Source: Diphasiastrum complanatum (lineage: Eukaryota; Streptophyta; Lycopodiopsida; Lycopodiales; Lycopodiaceae). Taken from it: a stretch of 64,000 nucleotides of DNA. A model generated the notes under the pieces. The model was not told where the DNA came from. It was given only the letters and a program-made list of their open reading frames with translations, and did no database searches. The first letter of the stretch is position 1. The number at the start of each line of letters is the position of its first letter. Location of the stretch: positions 17,431-81,430 of the forward strand of contig MU832233.1 of the NCBI GenBank assembly GCA_029204225.1. Reading direction: 5' to 3'. A program made the translations under genes and the position numbers. Positions 35,573-47,905 of this stretch are shown in pieces.

Positions 35573-36550
35573 TTGGGGAGTTTGCTAGGTGAATCCAGCA
35601 AACTAGATGGCACAAACTACAGAGTGTGGAAGTTCAAGATGGCTAATATCTTGATGGACAAGAATTGTTGGGAGATGATGGCAGGTATAGAGCCTGTACC
35701 AACATCTGAATTGAAGGACTACATGAACAGGAGACAGAAAGCTCATAGGATAATCAATCTTTCTGTCAAGGACAATATTATTCCTCACATTTGCAATGCA
35801 AGGGATGCAGCGGATGCTTGGACTATTCTGAAGTCTATGTTTGAAACAGTGGATTCAGCCAAGCTGGTGTATTTGCAAAACAGGTTACATACTCTCAAGA
35901 TGGAAGTAGGTGCAACAATTGGTGATCATATCACAAAGGTCAAGGACCTAATGGACCAGCTTGCTTTAGTTGGAGAGAAAGTAAGTGACAAGAGTATTGT
36001 CCCCATAGTCTTGAACAACTTGTCATTCAACTATCAAAACTATGTGATGTCCCTTTCTGCTAGGGAGAAACTCCCAACCTTTGGGGAGTTATGTGGTCTT
36101 CTTTTACAGGAGGAGATGAGAAGGAGAATCTTTTTGAAAGGGAAGATAATCCAGAGCATGCATTTGCTTCTAAGAAGAAGCAAAACTTTCAGAAGAAAGG
36201 CAAAGGCAAAAAGAAGAACTCAAAGCAAAGCTTGGAGCAGACGTGTCCAAGAGAGGAGTCAAGCACAAATTTCTCATCTACACCCAAGAGGAAGGGCAAC
36301 TGCAACTATTGTGGCAAGTATGGGCATTTTGCTTTTGAATGCAGGAAGAAGCAAAGTGATCAAAAGAAGGGAAAGAACCAGCAGGGTCACTTTGTTGACA
36401 AAGTTGCAGAGGAGGAGCAATCTGTCGGGCTTGAACTATTCACCGCAGCCCTATCATCTGAATCCACATTTGGTGGATGGTACATTGATTCTGGAGCCTC
36501 AAAGCACATGACACCTCATAGAGATTGGTTCAACACCTATGAGGAGACAT
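35573..36550 (+). pseudogene. Copia gag and start of protease, one frameshift
   Basis: The N-terminal gag part (from about 35573) has the usual LDGTNYRVWKFKM start and LHTLKM, GDHI and LPTFGEL blocks of a copia capsid domain. At about 36115-36125 the frame shifts by one base: the second half continues in another frame with a basic Lys-rich linker, a single zinc knuckle CNYCGKYGHFAFEC (36301-36342), and the protease start YIDSGASKHMT near 36483-36513. A TGA at 36550-36552 stops the protease. Gag would form the virus-like particle, and the knuckle would bind RNA. Apart from the frameshift the coding text is well kept, in line with a young copy. Confidence 0.9.
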
Positions 36551-36552
36551 GA

Positions 36553-37030
36553 GATGGTCAGCATGTATGCCTTGGAGATAATTCTACACGTATGGTGAGG
36601 GGCAAAGGCACAATTGCAGTACAGCCGTCATCAGGTGAGGTGAAGGAAATCAAGAGTGTGTTGCGTGTACCAGGGTTGGCTAAGAACTTGCTATTTGTTG
36701 GTGCCATTACCAAACAGAACATGGTGGTAGAGTTTGACGAATCTACATGTTTGGTAAAAGACAAAGATTAAAGCTTCAAGGTCGTAGCCAAGAAAATGAA
36801 AGAAGGAGGTCTTTACAAGCTTTACACAACCATTCCTAGCCAAGAGGCCTTGTCAGCAGGGGATACTAATCGGGACAAGCTGTGGCATGAGAGATATCGT
36901 CATTTGAGCTATAAAAGTTTGCAAGTTTTGAACAAGCACAACATGGTAGTAAATCTTCCTAGCATTAAGTCTTCTTCAGATACATGTGAGGATTGTGTAC
37001 TAGGAAAGCAACAGAGGAAAAAGTTTCCAA
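36553..37030 (+). pseudogene. Copia protease end and pre-integrase segment
   Basis: This continues in frame after the stop with LGDNS, VLRVPGLAKNLLFVGAI, then the pre-integrase His/Cys segment LWHERYRHLSYKSL and CEDCVLGKQQRKKF (to about 37029). A stop near 36769 and a frameshift after 37040 break it. Confidence 0.85.
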
Positions 37031-37054
37031 AGGGCCAAGGAAATTCTTGAGCTT

Positions 37055-38023
37055 GTGCATTCAGATTAATGCAGTCCCATGCAGGTCAAATCAGCAGGGG
37101 GGGCATACTATCTCATGACCTTCGTAGATGATTTCTCACGGAAGGTATGGGTCTATTTTCTGAAGCTGAAATCTGAAGCGTTCAAATACTTCAAACAGTG
37201 GAAAGCTATGGTGGAAAACCACACAGGGAAGAGGTTAAAGACTCTCAAGTCAGATAAGGGTGGTGAGTATATTTCTGATGAGTTCAAAGATCTTTGCAAA
37301 GCATGTGGGATAAAGAGACAGTTTACTGCTCCACATACATTGCAGTAGAACGGCGTGGCTGAGCGGAAAAACAGGTCTATAGTTGAGTGTGCGAGGAGCA
37401 TGCTCAAGGCAAAGGGGTTGCCAAATTCTTTTTGGGCGGAAGCGGTAGCAACTGCTGTTTTTCTATTGAATAGAAGTCCAATCAAAGCAGTTGAAGGAAT
37501 CACGCCAGAATAAGCATATAGTGGCAACAAGCCCAAAGTGGGCAGCCTACGAGTATTTGGGTGTACGGCAGATGCACATATACCAAAGGACTTGCGGAAG
37601 AAACTTGATGCAAAATCCGTGAAGTGTATCTTCCTTGGGTATAGTGAAGGTAAGAAAGCCTATGTGCTATATGATCTCGAAAACAGGAAGAAGATCCTAA
37701 GTCGAGATGTCATCTTTGATGAAGAGCATTCACCCAAGATACAGGAGCAGGAGAAGGATGGAACTTCTAAGTTCATACCCGTGATTGATTCCACGGATGA
37801 GGAGCCTAGTCAAGAGTCCTATGAGCCTCAAGTGCAAGAGCAACAACAGGAAATCGAACCCACTAGTTCGAGACCTCTTTTTGTCCAAGTACCAGAAGCC
37901 GAAGTTGGGGACAAACGGAAGACTAACACAGTACCATGGGATACGTGGTCACCATCCACATCACCTACCGCTAGGAAGAAGCTCCTAGGTGGTATTGGGA
38001 AACAATCAAAGAAGGTCAAATGA
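37055..38023 (+). pseudogene. Copia integrase and linker
   Basis: The integrase core reads TFVDDFSRKVWVYFLK, LKSDKGGEY and, beyond a nonsense TAG at 37347-37349, NGVAERKNRS with the later Glu. The three acidic positions (the Asp near the start is not readable, then DK and E) follow the D,D35E pattern as far as it can be seen. FLLNRSPIKAVEGITPE and LRVFGC (37548) lead into an acidic linker rich in Gln/Glu/Pro. A second stop at about 37510 lies in TPE-A. It would insert the cDNA into the genome. Confidence 0.87.
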
Positions 38024-38049
38024 TGGAAGAAGGAGAGAGCAGTGAACAG

Positions 38050-38778
38050 GGTGTCAGAAGATCTCTTATGTCTCATGAGAGACAAGAGACTAACTTTGCT
38101 CTTATGTCCACTATTCTGAATGCAGATGAGCCACAATTCTTTCACGAAGCCGTGAAGGAAAAGGTATGGCAACATGCCATGCAGGAGGAGTACGACTCCA
38201 TTGTCAAGAATGACACATGGGAGCTCACTACATTGCCAGAACGGAAGCAACCAATAGGTTGCAAGTGGGTCTATAAGACCAAGTTTCATGCCAATGGAAC
38301 AGTGGACAAGTACAAGGCAAGGTTGGTGGCGAAAGACTATGCCCAACAGGAGGGGCTAGACTATGATGAGACATTCGCACCTGTTGCTAAGATGACATCT
38401 ATCGGGACCATTTTGGCCATAGCCTCATATTTTGATTGGGATGTCCATCAAATGGATGTCAAGAGTGCCTTTCTTAATGGGCACCTACAGGAGGAGGTTT
38501 ACATGGAACAACCGCAGGGGTTTGAGATAACAGACAAGGAGAATCTGGTTTGCAAGCTTAGGAAAGCCTTGTATGGGCTCAAACAGGCGCCAAGGCCTTG
38601 GTATAGCCGAATTGACGAGTACTTTGCAAGGCAAGAGTTTGAGAAGAGTAAGTCTGATTGCAATCTTTATGTCTTCAGGGAAGGAGAAGACTTTGTGGTT
38701 GTTGTGCTCTATGTGGATGATCTACTCATCACGGGAAGCAAATTGCTCTATAATCTACCGAAGCTGAGTACAGGGTGA
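38050..38778 (+). pseudogene. Copia reverse transcriptase, 3'-deleted
   Basis: A long intact stretch carries the copia RT landmarks in order: WELTTLPERKQPIGCKWVYK, KARLVAKDYAQQEGLDYDET, HQMDVKSAFLNGHL, YMEQPQGFE, ALYGLKQAPRPWY and the active site LYVDDLLITGS (38707-38739). Right after it the sequence jumps to the RNase H motif (STEAEY, 38752-38769, in another frame with a preceding stop). The thumb and the first half of RNase H are therefore deleted. Confidence 0.92.
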
Positions 38779-38845
38779 CTATGAGGTCTGCCTGTGAAGC
38801 CATTTGGTTACGTCGTCTACTTGAGGACATGCAAATTGCTCAAGT
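38745..38845 (+). pseudogene. Copia RNase H remnant
   Basis: The frame reads STEAEYRVTMRSACEAIWLR then LLEDMQIAQ before ending at the deleted 3' LTR. The KHIE and FTKPL blocks, polypurine tract and first 132 bp of the LTR are lost. The 11-mer GCAAATTGCTC is present at both ends of this remnant (38738-38748 and 38831-38841). Confidence 0.8.
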
Positions 38846-39112
38846 ACTTGGCCAAGTAGCTCACTCCTATGGTTGACACCTAGACTTTCCATGCATGTAA
38901 AGGAGGTGCTTGCCTCACAAGGAATTTGGAGGACCCACGCCCTTCTCTCTCTCTCTCTAGCAATTCATTTCTTCTTCTAACTTTTGAGTTTGTGAGGTGC
39001 TTATGCAATTCTCCTTGTATGTGATGTTTTCCATAGCTATGTTTCTCAAGCTTTCATAGTTGATCTAGTATTGAAGTTAAGATACTCCATAGCTGAGTCT
39101 TGCAAATCTTCA
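38846..39112 (+). mobile_element. 3' LTR of copia element, 5'-deleted
   Basis: It aligns with 34847-35111 of the 5' LTR with about six substitutions and one CT indel, and ends AAATCTTCA followed by the CATCA target duplication. Confidence 0.92.
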
Positions 39113-39117
39113 CATCA

Positions 39118-41075
39118 CTCTAATTTTAGAATTGTGGCAACATCAGCTTGTCTTTGCCAACCCATAATCACACTTATGAGCCCTGGTTGGCACAATGTCA
39201 AGGGGCTAACACGAATTTCATTTGGGAAAAGATATTCAACCAATTCTGGGAGTAGCTCATCGAATAAGCGAAAAGATTTTTATCGTAAATACATTTTGTG
39301 GCTTTAATAAAAATAAGTTATTTGGTTAGCATTTTGTGTTTATAAGGTTCGAAAGCCTTATGACAGTGAATTAACTAGGCCACAGATCTAGCTAGTTTAA
39401 TGGTTGGTCATAGAAATTAGCGTAGAGAATAGCCCACATTTTGGGCCAAGCCACTTAATTGTGTTGTTGGTAAAATGGTGGAGACAAAATAAGACATAGG
39501 GAGCAGACAGAAAAATTCAACACAAGCTCAAATATTCTGGTTGCTCAGTGTGTGCGCTATGGAAGACTCTGATAATTGAACAATTAACTGTAACTGAAAG
39601 GATGGATCATTTGTCGCAACAAAACCTAGACTAGATTGAGTTGGGAGGCGTAGAGGACAACCATAGTGTCAAACTGAGGTGTCTAAGACAACCATATTTC
39701 TCCAGTTTTACTCAATTGACAAGTACACTATGAGAATTGGTATTTGATTTACAATAGTAAAAGATAGCGTCACAATAAAAGTAGAAACAACATCAACCAT
39801 TCACATAGTATACAATCGCATTTGATGAAAATGCAGACTATATTAAAATATGTATGAATGTACAGAAAGATTGCTATAAGTAAAATTTACTTTAATCAAT
39901 GTACAAGCCTAGAAAGGACAGTCCGAGAACTAATTGTCAACAATGTACTAGGCATCTATGGAAAAACATTTGAATTTCATCGTTGCCCTATTTGCTGTGT
40001 CTATGCTCGATTATTTAGATAATCAATCAAGCTTAATTAGTCAATAATAGATACTGGTAAGTGTTCTTTAAGTAGCTTACAAAAACCGCTAAGCAAAGCA
40101 TACAATCCAGTTAACATGCAGACTATACAGTCCTAACAGAGAAGGCCAAGTAGGGTCAAAAGTTCGTCGAACATATTTGGGGTTGCAAAGGCTCAAAATA
40201 GAGTCAAACTTATTCGGAGTCGTGGAGGGTCGAATTCTACTTTCCTCTAAATAAGTTCGAATCGAGGTAGGTGAAAATCGATTAGACAATCCTTCAAATA
40301 TTGTTTGAGTCAATAGTCCTTTGAATATTATTCGAGTCGAGGCAGTTGACTGTGCAAAATTTTGTGTATTTTTGCAGGTCCTTGCAGCAGGTTCCCGTGT
40401 AGATTACTAGGTCTGGGACACTGTCATGGATACCAAGTGTCATCTCTTTGATATTCTAGTCATTCCTACAATTATGTATGTAGCAAAGGTATGGCGCATT
40501 GGACTCATGATATTAGACTGGGCTAGCTCTTTTCATTTCCAAATCTTTATTCTATCATAGATAATAGTTGGTAAGCCCTCAATTCCATGGTATGCTGTCG
40601 TAGTTGATTTTGTGCCTCTTGTATAGCTAAAGGCCATTTCAAGCTAACCATCTATTTCTAGAGAGTCATGGCATTTTGCGAGGTAGATGTTTGTAGCCAA
40701 ATGACTTTACAATTAGTCTTAGTAATATGGCTACATTCACTTCTGGTTTTTTTTTGTTAGGACATTTTACGTTTCCACGTTATGAAACATAGTTGATTTG
40801 TATGTTTTCAATCTTATGTACCTTGGGGTGAAAAGGACATCAACATATATATGTCCCCCAACAAAAAGTCTTGAAATCCATCACTGGTATCAAAGCCATA
40901 TGTTGTATATTAGGTCTCAAGAAGATTCTTACATGACGTATGTGTCATTTCTATCCATGAGATTGTACTTTCCATTAGATGAAATTTCCATTCACCTAGG
41001 ATGTTTGCATATTTTGAGAGCCACACAACTTGATTTGAGAGAACCACATTAGTTGGACATCAAACTCTCACATTA
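39118..41075. other. Intergenic DNA, no recognised gene
   Basis: Small frames at 40089-40313 (-) and 40798-41052 (+) have no domain. TCGAGTC/AGTCGAAC-like words cluster at 40150-40340 without a clear period. Confidence 0.4.
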
Positions 41076-41522
41076 CTTCAAAGCATAGATGCAGCGCGAT
41101 TCTGAATCGTGATTAGAATCGCGATCCCGAATCGCGATTTGGGATTTTCCCAGAATCGTGTAGAATCAATTTTTTTTTTGAAATTTTTTTAGGCAATATG
41201 GGTATTAGATGAAAGCTCTGATCGAGGGGATTATGATTGTGTAGTTTGCCGACTGTTTCAGGTGCAGGATGGTCCCTTTTAGGTGTATTAACTCCTAGGT
41301 TTACAACTTTACGCTATAGCTGCATCCCATATATAAAAAAAAAAAGAGAACACATTGGGGCCTTTCCAATGAACATAGCAGGAATCTCCCTTTCTCTGAT
41401 TCTCCCTCTCTCTATCTCTCTCTCTGATCACAACAAACGGAACTAAAACCATGCTGAACAAAAACCCAGCTTAATCATTCTGAACTTTAGCCTTAAATGA
41501 AACATTTTTTGACAAAACAACC

Positions 41523-41703
<181 letters not shown>

Positions 41704-42019
41704 AAAACCGAAGTTGCTGAACTAAAACCACAAAGAACAATACTGAACGACAATGTTGTGAATAGGATCATCATAATATATAATATCGGGCCTCATGGCA
41801 CCAAAAAGGGGTACAATGATGTTCCATGAACGTAATGAAAACTATACAACTAAGGCTCGTCAGAGTCATAGGATGATAAATTATCCAAATCTGTGCCTGA
41901 CTACAGGTCCCAGGGGTCCGCAGATGAATCGGAACTGGAGGGAACCATATGCGTGGTGTGGCCCTGGCTCTGCTGTGTGAGCTGGCTCTCTGCTGCGTGC
42001 TCTGGCTCTAGACCACCCC

Positions 42020-42085
42020 CCTCCCCTTGCCTCTACCTCTACCTCTACCTCTGCCTCTGCCTCTACCTCTCTCCCCTCCTCTGGC
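42020..42085. repeat. CCTCTA-type hexamer run
   Basis: Repeated CCTCTA and CCTCTG units lie just beyond the transposase 3' end. The Pro-Leu repeat frame on the + strand reflects this run. Confidence 0.75.
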
Positions 42086-42134
42086 CCCCATTTGGCTGCC
42101 CCCAGCCTTGTGTCTACTCCGTCATGCCTGTGTG

Positions 42135-44015
42135 TCAGGTGGCTGTGACCCTACGCCCTGGGATGGCCCTACCCACTGTGATGATGCCTGTGATGCTCCA
42201 CTCATGTCTACAAAAAGAGTACTCAACCCCCCCCCTCCCAGAACCTCTAGGTCTCCCCCTAGGCCTACGTGCAGGAATGGCTGGCTCCTCCTCTGTCTCC
42301 GCATCAGGGTCCACCAGCAGGTTAGCCAGGTCATCCCCCTGTGCCTCCGCCCACATCTCCTCGTCCTCCTCCGTATTCCCCTCAACCCACTCCTCCTCCA
42401 CATAATCTGGTTCACCTGCAACCAAAAACAATACATTGTTGTCAGGCAGGTATTGTGCAACTCACTGCATATTTTGAAAGCAAATCAATTCATCAAAGCA
42501 TACCAAGAAAAAAGGGGTGATGATGTGACTCACCGCGAGCATCTGACCCTCTCCTCGTGTGCACCTCAACATACGGCTGTTGGTGTTCACAAACACCAAC
42601 CGCCTGCATTGCTCGATGGATAACCAGTTCCTCTTTTGCGTGTGATACATGGCCCAGGTGCTCCAATTCCGCTCGCAAGCTCCTGCTGAACAGTCCTGTG
42701 CAAGGACTCTCTCAGCCAATCGCCTCAGGTCACCTTTGTTGCGCCCGTGGATGCACCACCATGTAACAGGCCTCAGCTGATCCTCCCTCCACCGACTCTG
42801 CTCTCCATCGAAAGGAAACTGGAAGTGCTCCAATGCGAGCATCTGGCTTGCAATGTTGGCCAGAATCGAACCTGTTGGTAGAAGAAAAAATATGGCACAT
42901 GTAAGACCCCTCGAATTCACATGCTACCAATGAGTACAATACTGCAGTAACATTGCTACCAACCGATTTCTCACACGTACCTGGTCTGGGCCATACGCGC
43001 TCCGTGTACTCCATCCATCCTCGGTGCAGCTCCGGATCGTCCCTCTCTCGGGTAGAGCGCCACAAGGGGTGCAACATGTGGGCTACGGCGTGGATGGGTC
43101 GGTGGAAGTAGTCCCATCTGGCCTCCCAGATACATGAGATCTCACGCCTCCTGCAAAAGACAAATTACAACAATCACAAAACCAAAGCATAAAAGGAACG
43201 CATCAGACTTGAGTGTGAAACAACAAACTAGACATTGAAGAGTCATACATGTGCTCGTCCAAGGATGACGTCAGAATCCCCTCGTCGATGCGGTCCACGA
43301 ACTTGTAAATGAGACCGAGGGTGCAGCCCTCATGGTCTACCAGGCGCAGCACTCTGAAAATGGGTAGAAGGATCCCAATAATCTCCTCAACAGCTCTCCA
43401 GAACTCATCACCTTACACAGTGGACTGGAAAAATGCCGAATGTGGGAGGTCTGTAAAGTCCCCGAAGGCCTCGCTGGAAACCATCCGTCGCAATGCGTCC
43501 TTCACCACCACCAATCGCTCTAGCACCAAGAAGTAAAACGCAAAGCGTGTGGGTGCGAGCTTCTTCAGGTTTAGGGTGGAGAAGGTGCAGAACAGGGCCA
43601 ACACACACCTCTTCCTGGTGACAAAAGTGACCAGGCGCATGGCCCCGTAGAAGTGATCTGCAACACAAACATCCAGTGAAAAAGTTTAGACAGTAGTTGA
43701 GATGGGGGTTAGCAGCATCGAAGGAAGAAAGCATAGCAAATAGAACAAACTATACCTCTCTGATCCATGGAAGTGCACACACGTCATGGATGAGCAAGTC
43801 TATGCAATGTGCAGCACAGGGTGTCCACACAATGCTGGGGTGCTCCCTCATCATAATCTCGCCCATCTGCTTGCAGTTTGAGGCATTGTCGGTGACAACC
43901 TGAACCACGTGCTCAACCCCGATGTCATCAATAACATCTCTAATGACCTCCCATATGAAATCGACTGTGATGGCGTCACCACCTCGAGTGGCATCCACGC
44001 CACATAGGAATACTG
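42135..44015 (-). pseudogene. hAT transposase relic, five exons
   Basis: Exons inferred from splice sites: 44015-43756, 43657-43249, 43150-42981, 42871-42534, 42415-42135. Exon 1 starts inside the DUF659-like RNase H fold (GVDATRGGD, VVQVVTDNASNCKQMG, WTPCAAHCIDLL). Exon 2 has RKRCVLALF, APTRFAFYFLVLERL and DEFW, exon 3 HPLWRSTRERDDPELH. Exon 4 is the hAT C-terminal dimerisation region (AQDCSAGACERNWSTW, QKRNWLS, LVFVNTNSR). Exon 5 is an acidic tail and an Arg-Gly-Pro stretch. The N-terminal BED zinc finger and first catalytic part are deleted, so exon 1 abuts the right subterminal repeats. A TAA at 43413-43415 interrupts exon 2. Introns 2 and 3 keep phase; introns 1 and 4 do not, which shows small indels. 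It would have cut and joined hAT ends, but is inactive now. Confidence 0.88.
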
Positions 44016-44089
44016 TGCCAAGCGGGCACGCGATTCGCGAATCGCAAATCTACGAATCACGATTCGCTGCACAGAATCATGCTTCAGAA

Positions 44090-47012
44090 TCGTTTCTAAA
44101 AAAAATGACTTAACTGATTTCAGGCTGCCTCCTCGCGGACAGAACCGCGCCAGCAGTGGAGGAGGCGTCCGATCTTCACAAGTGAATAGTCGGCAGGCAT
44201 CTACTCGGCGATTCAGGATGTAAAAGCTGGAAATCTTTAAATGGCATGACTTGCATCAGATTTCAAAGCATTTGTACAATATATAATGAGAGTGCCCCAC
44301 ATAATGTGTCAATTTCTCATTGGGCATCTTGGTTTTACACTTAGAAGTAAAGGCCATTCAATATTTTTGTATTACCTATTGTAGTGAGCTGGACGTATAT
44401 ATACAAAATGCAATACTAGGGTTGTTAGATCTATCTCAATATTATGGTTCGTTGATGAAGCCTGCAACAATCAATCTAACTCATGTAGCTTTACTCCTTA
44501 GAAAAAGTGAAAGCTTCTTGTGAAGTTGTGGGAGACACTACTTTGATTTGACAAATATAATGATAACATGGACCAAGCAATACTTCTAGCTTGAAGTAGA
44601 AACTTGGATATTCACTTTGACGATAGTAGCTATTCAAACAAAGCTAAGTTCAAATGTGTTTACCTTAACCTAGACAAGAGATTGTCATAATCGTGGGTTG
44701 ACATGAAATATGAAACCACATCAACTACTACTTGGGATAAGTCTAGGGAGCAAATGTGGTTGCACTTTCTTACTTAGGGAGATATCTAAGTTGAATGTGA
44801 TGCCTTCTATCAACAAAAGAGAAGAGAAATTAAGTGAATGTTTGGATTTTTTTTAGGATGTTCTCTTTAACATTCAAACATTTGGCCACCAAGACAAGCA
44901 CAAGAACAACCCCAATCATCATTTCTATTATTGAAAAGATAGAAAATAACTAGTCAAAAATCTTTAGAAGAGATGAAGCATTTCAACAACCTAATAATTA
45001 AGAAAAAAAAAAGAGAGATTGGAGAACGCAATCAACAATGAAATGACTATTCGAAAAGAGAAACTATTCAAACAAAAGCTGGAAAATCGTAAGAGAAGTA
45101 AGATGTTTCGTTGTGGGAAATGGTGTGCCTTTACCAAGTGTATGTTAAGGCTCAAAAAAATAGTTGTTGGAGGTAATCTTCTCACAATGTTCTTGAAGCT
45201 TGGAGATTAGTTTAGGAAAAGATTTATCTAGGTTTAATTTGACTCAGTATGATGACATGTAAGAGTAATAATGAATAAAAACTCTAAACCCTGGTTTTCG
45301 TAAAAGTCGATGAAAGCTAATGTGGACGTATGCTTGTGTATGTGACCTACAACTACTTTTGGACATTGATGAAGTGAGTAGAAATGTTGTAGGCCTTTAG
45401 TTTGGACTATGCATGATGAAATTGATGGTTTGCGACTTCATGGGTGGCCTCCAATGTTTCCTCGAAACACAATTTCAACCAGCCCGATTCAAATCAAAAA
45501 ATTTCATCTTTGTTTTCTTTTGGTCAAAATGTATATCAATGTGCAAACCTCTCCTTAATTTTATCTAGGCAAGTGCTAAAATTACTCGATTCAAATGGAC
45601 CCTTCTTGGAATAAATGCACGAGTGGTAGAGCTATTGTATGTATGATTGTGGAATTTTTGGCATGTCTTTGTATTGGGTACCTACTACCTACTACCATGT
45701 TTAAAATTTCAAACCAATTTTGAAAAGCTTTTCAATTTTCTTAAAGTATAAGTTATAACACTAAGCATGGAGTGAAATAGTGATTTTGATTCTAAGGTTT
45801 GAATACTAACTTCTTGTTATCATTGATAAGGTATGTACTAGAATGGTTCAAAACAATTCTAAATAGTTTTTCAAAATCTAATCTTCTTAGGTTATGACCT
45901 CTACCATTTGTGATTCGGGAATTAATAGCCAGGAGATGTGACCCAATTCTACAATCGATGTATGTCATAAAGTTGTATTGTTCTGGAGCGCAATCTGAGA
46001 ACCCAATTAGAATTTCCCAGGTCATTGCAATTTTTTTTTTTTGGTTGTTGATTAGGTTTTCTGGATTTTAATTAGTTTTAATGGTTATTTATGTGAGTTT
46101 GTTGGTTTTTAATGTTTCTTAGTGGGTTTTTATTTGGTTTCATGTATTTTTTATGGTAATAATAAAGAATTCATTTCAAAAGTGCAAAATTATATATTCT
46201 AACCAATAATGTGTTTTGAATCTTGCTTGAAAGTTGAAGCCTAATATCATTGATCAATCATTACTAAGTTGCAACCTTAGATCTACTATAAAATTTATTT
46301 ATGATTTTTAACATTGGGTTGCATTTGAAGCCAATGGCTAATGAACAGTCATCATTAAGCATATGTTATTTAGGAATCAACAATAAAGACTTCAAATTTG
46401 GGACTCAAGGGGCATGATGCAATAATCTATTGATTATAGTGTATAGTGTATGGAGTTGTAATTACATCCTAAAAACTGAATTAGCACTTGGTTATGCTTT
46501 AACAGAACATCATAAATAAAATCAACAAAAAAAGAATCCTAAATAAATGTTGAGTATTTTTGGCCAATTCAAACGTGAGTCAAACGATCAAATCGGCCGA
46601 TTTGAATAGGCTCACGAAACGTTGGTGGACTCCATAGAGCTAAAAGATTGGCATCGGATTTCAGTTCTCTATTTTCTCCTTTGTTATATTGGGTACTATT
46701 TTAGACATTACTACATTCATATATCTTAAGTGTACGATTGAAATTTTCTCATGGTCCGTCTGTGAATGTATTACTAGTAGCATGAATTAATCGCTCACAA
46801 TTTGTAAGTGCGATGTGGTCATAGTCGAGCAAGCTAAGCTTGTTTATTAAGTGTTGGAAACACTTCGTAGATTCAATAAAGGTACCCCATTAACAATTTA
46901 TGTACACGACAAGATTAATTTTCAAGTAGACCGTTAGGCGAAAAACACCTCATGAATGCTATGTGAACACAAAAAAAGGGCATAGAATTTGACAAGGCCC
47001 TTGCTAGCATCG
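44090..47012. other. Intergenic/decayed repeat DNA
   Basis: At 44640-44850 a broken + strand translation (TTSTTTWDKSREQMWLHF) vaguely recalls a gypsy gag core, but is too degraded to claim. The rest is AT-rich without recognisable features. The frame at 45792-46025 (-) has no domain. Confidence 0.35.
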
Positions 47013-47838
47013 CACACTCCGCCCTTTTCCATATTTTTGATAAAATGCGACATTAAGTCTAAAATGACTTAGAATATTTTTCTAGCCCATTGTCGGGTTT
47101 TTTGCATTACTTCGAAAAATGTGACACTTAGTCTAAAAGACGCAACATGTTCTTTCGGCAAACCTTCGGCCTTTTTGGACTTTTCTGGAAGGACCAGACA
47201 GCTCGTAACTTCACGCTCCTTCGCAAAATGACCCGGACGTGAAGACACAGAGGCAAACGAAAACGACTTGCAACTAGAACCAGCTGTAATTAGCACAATG
47301 CTATCTTTTGATTAGTCTAGATTAGATTAATCATGTCTCCTAATTCCTATCTATAGGATCATCGTGAGAGACAATATATACACATGAGATGCATACGAAA
47401 AAAAAAATGCACAACAATGGATATAGAAAACTAGCAGTAGCTAGTTTTACTCGTGAGAGAGAACACCTCTCTTGCGCCGACACGCTGATCTAGGAAATAG
47501 ATAGAGCTCATAGATTGTTGTTGTATACTTGATTTTGATAATACAGACAAGTTGCAGCACTCTGCCTATTGTGTGCATAATCTGTGAATGAATTGTGATG
47601 CCTGCTAGCAGTAGATAAATCTTTCGCTCTTTCTCAGTCGTTATATGCTGATTAAACATCACCTGTTGTTTACAAAATTAGTATCGGATCTGCAGTAGCA
47701 GTCTGTAGTTCGGAGGATGATTGGTCGTGGTATGAAGCAGTAGCTTCGCCCACCTAGATCGACTCCATCTGAGCTTGAACCGAAATCGTCGTTCTACATC
47801 CCAACAGTGGCCTCAGAGCGTCATCCGATTCCCCATCA
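47013..47838 (+). mobile_element. 5' LTR, 5'-truncated
   Basis: It aligns with 51570-52410. Shared blocks include CTAAAATGACTTAGAATATT, CAACTAGAACCAGCTGTAAT and the end GATTCCCCATCA. It is followed by one G and the primer site. Confidence 0.88.
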
Positions 47839-47839
47839 G

Positions 47840-47854
47840 TGGTATCAGAGCAGG
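47840..47854 (+). other. tRNA-iMet primer binding site
   Basis: TGGTATCAGAGCAGG lies one base after the LTR end and is identical to the site at 35112. Confidence 0.92.
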
Positions 47855-47905
47855 TTCGACAGCCTCACAAGTTGATCATAACCTCAAAGCCAAGTTACTA
47901 AAGCT

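Larger units (their letters stand above)
34715..39112 (+). mobile_element. Ty1/copia retrotransposon with 5-bp target duplication
   Basis: The element is flanked by CATCA at 34710-34714 and 39113-39117. It has a full 5' LTR, a tRNA-Met primer site, gag, protease, integrase, most of RT, a piece of RNase H and a 5'-deleted 3' LTR. Over the 265 aligned LTR bases I count about six substitutions and one 2-bp indel, so it is fairly young. The deletions, stops and frameshifts make it inactive. Domain order GAG-PR-IN-RT-RH is that of copia elements. Confidence 0.93.

Noticed and set aside
42027-42623. Pro-Leu repeat protein of 198 codons on the + strand
   Set aside because: It is the antisense of the hAT transposase last exons plus the CCTCTA hexamer run.
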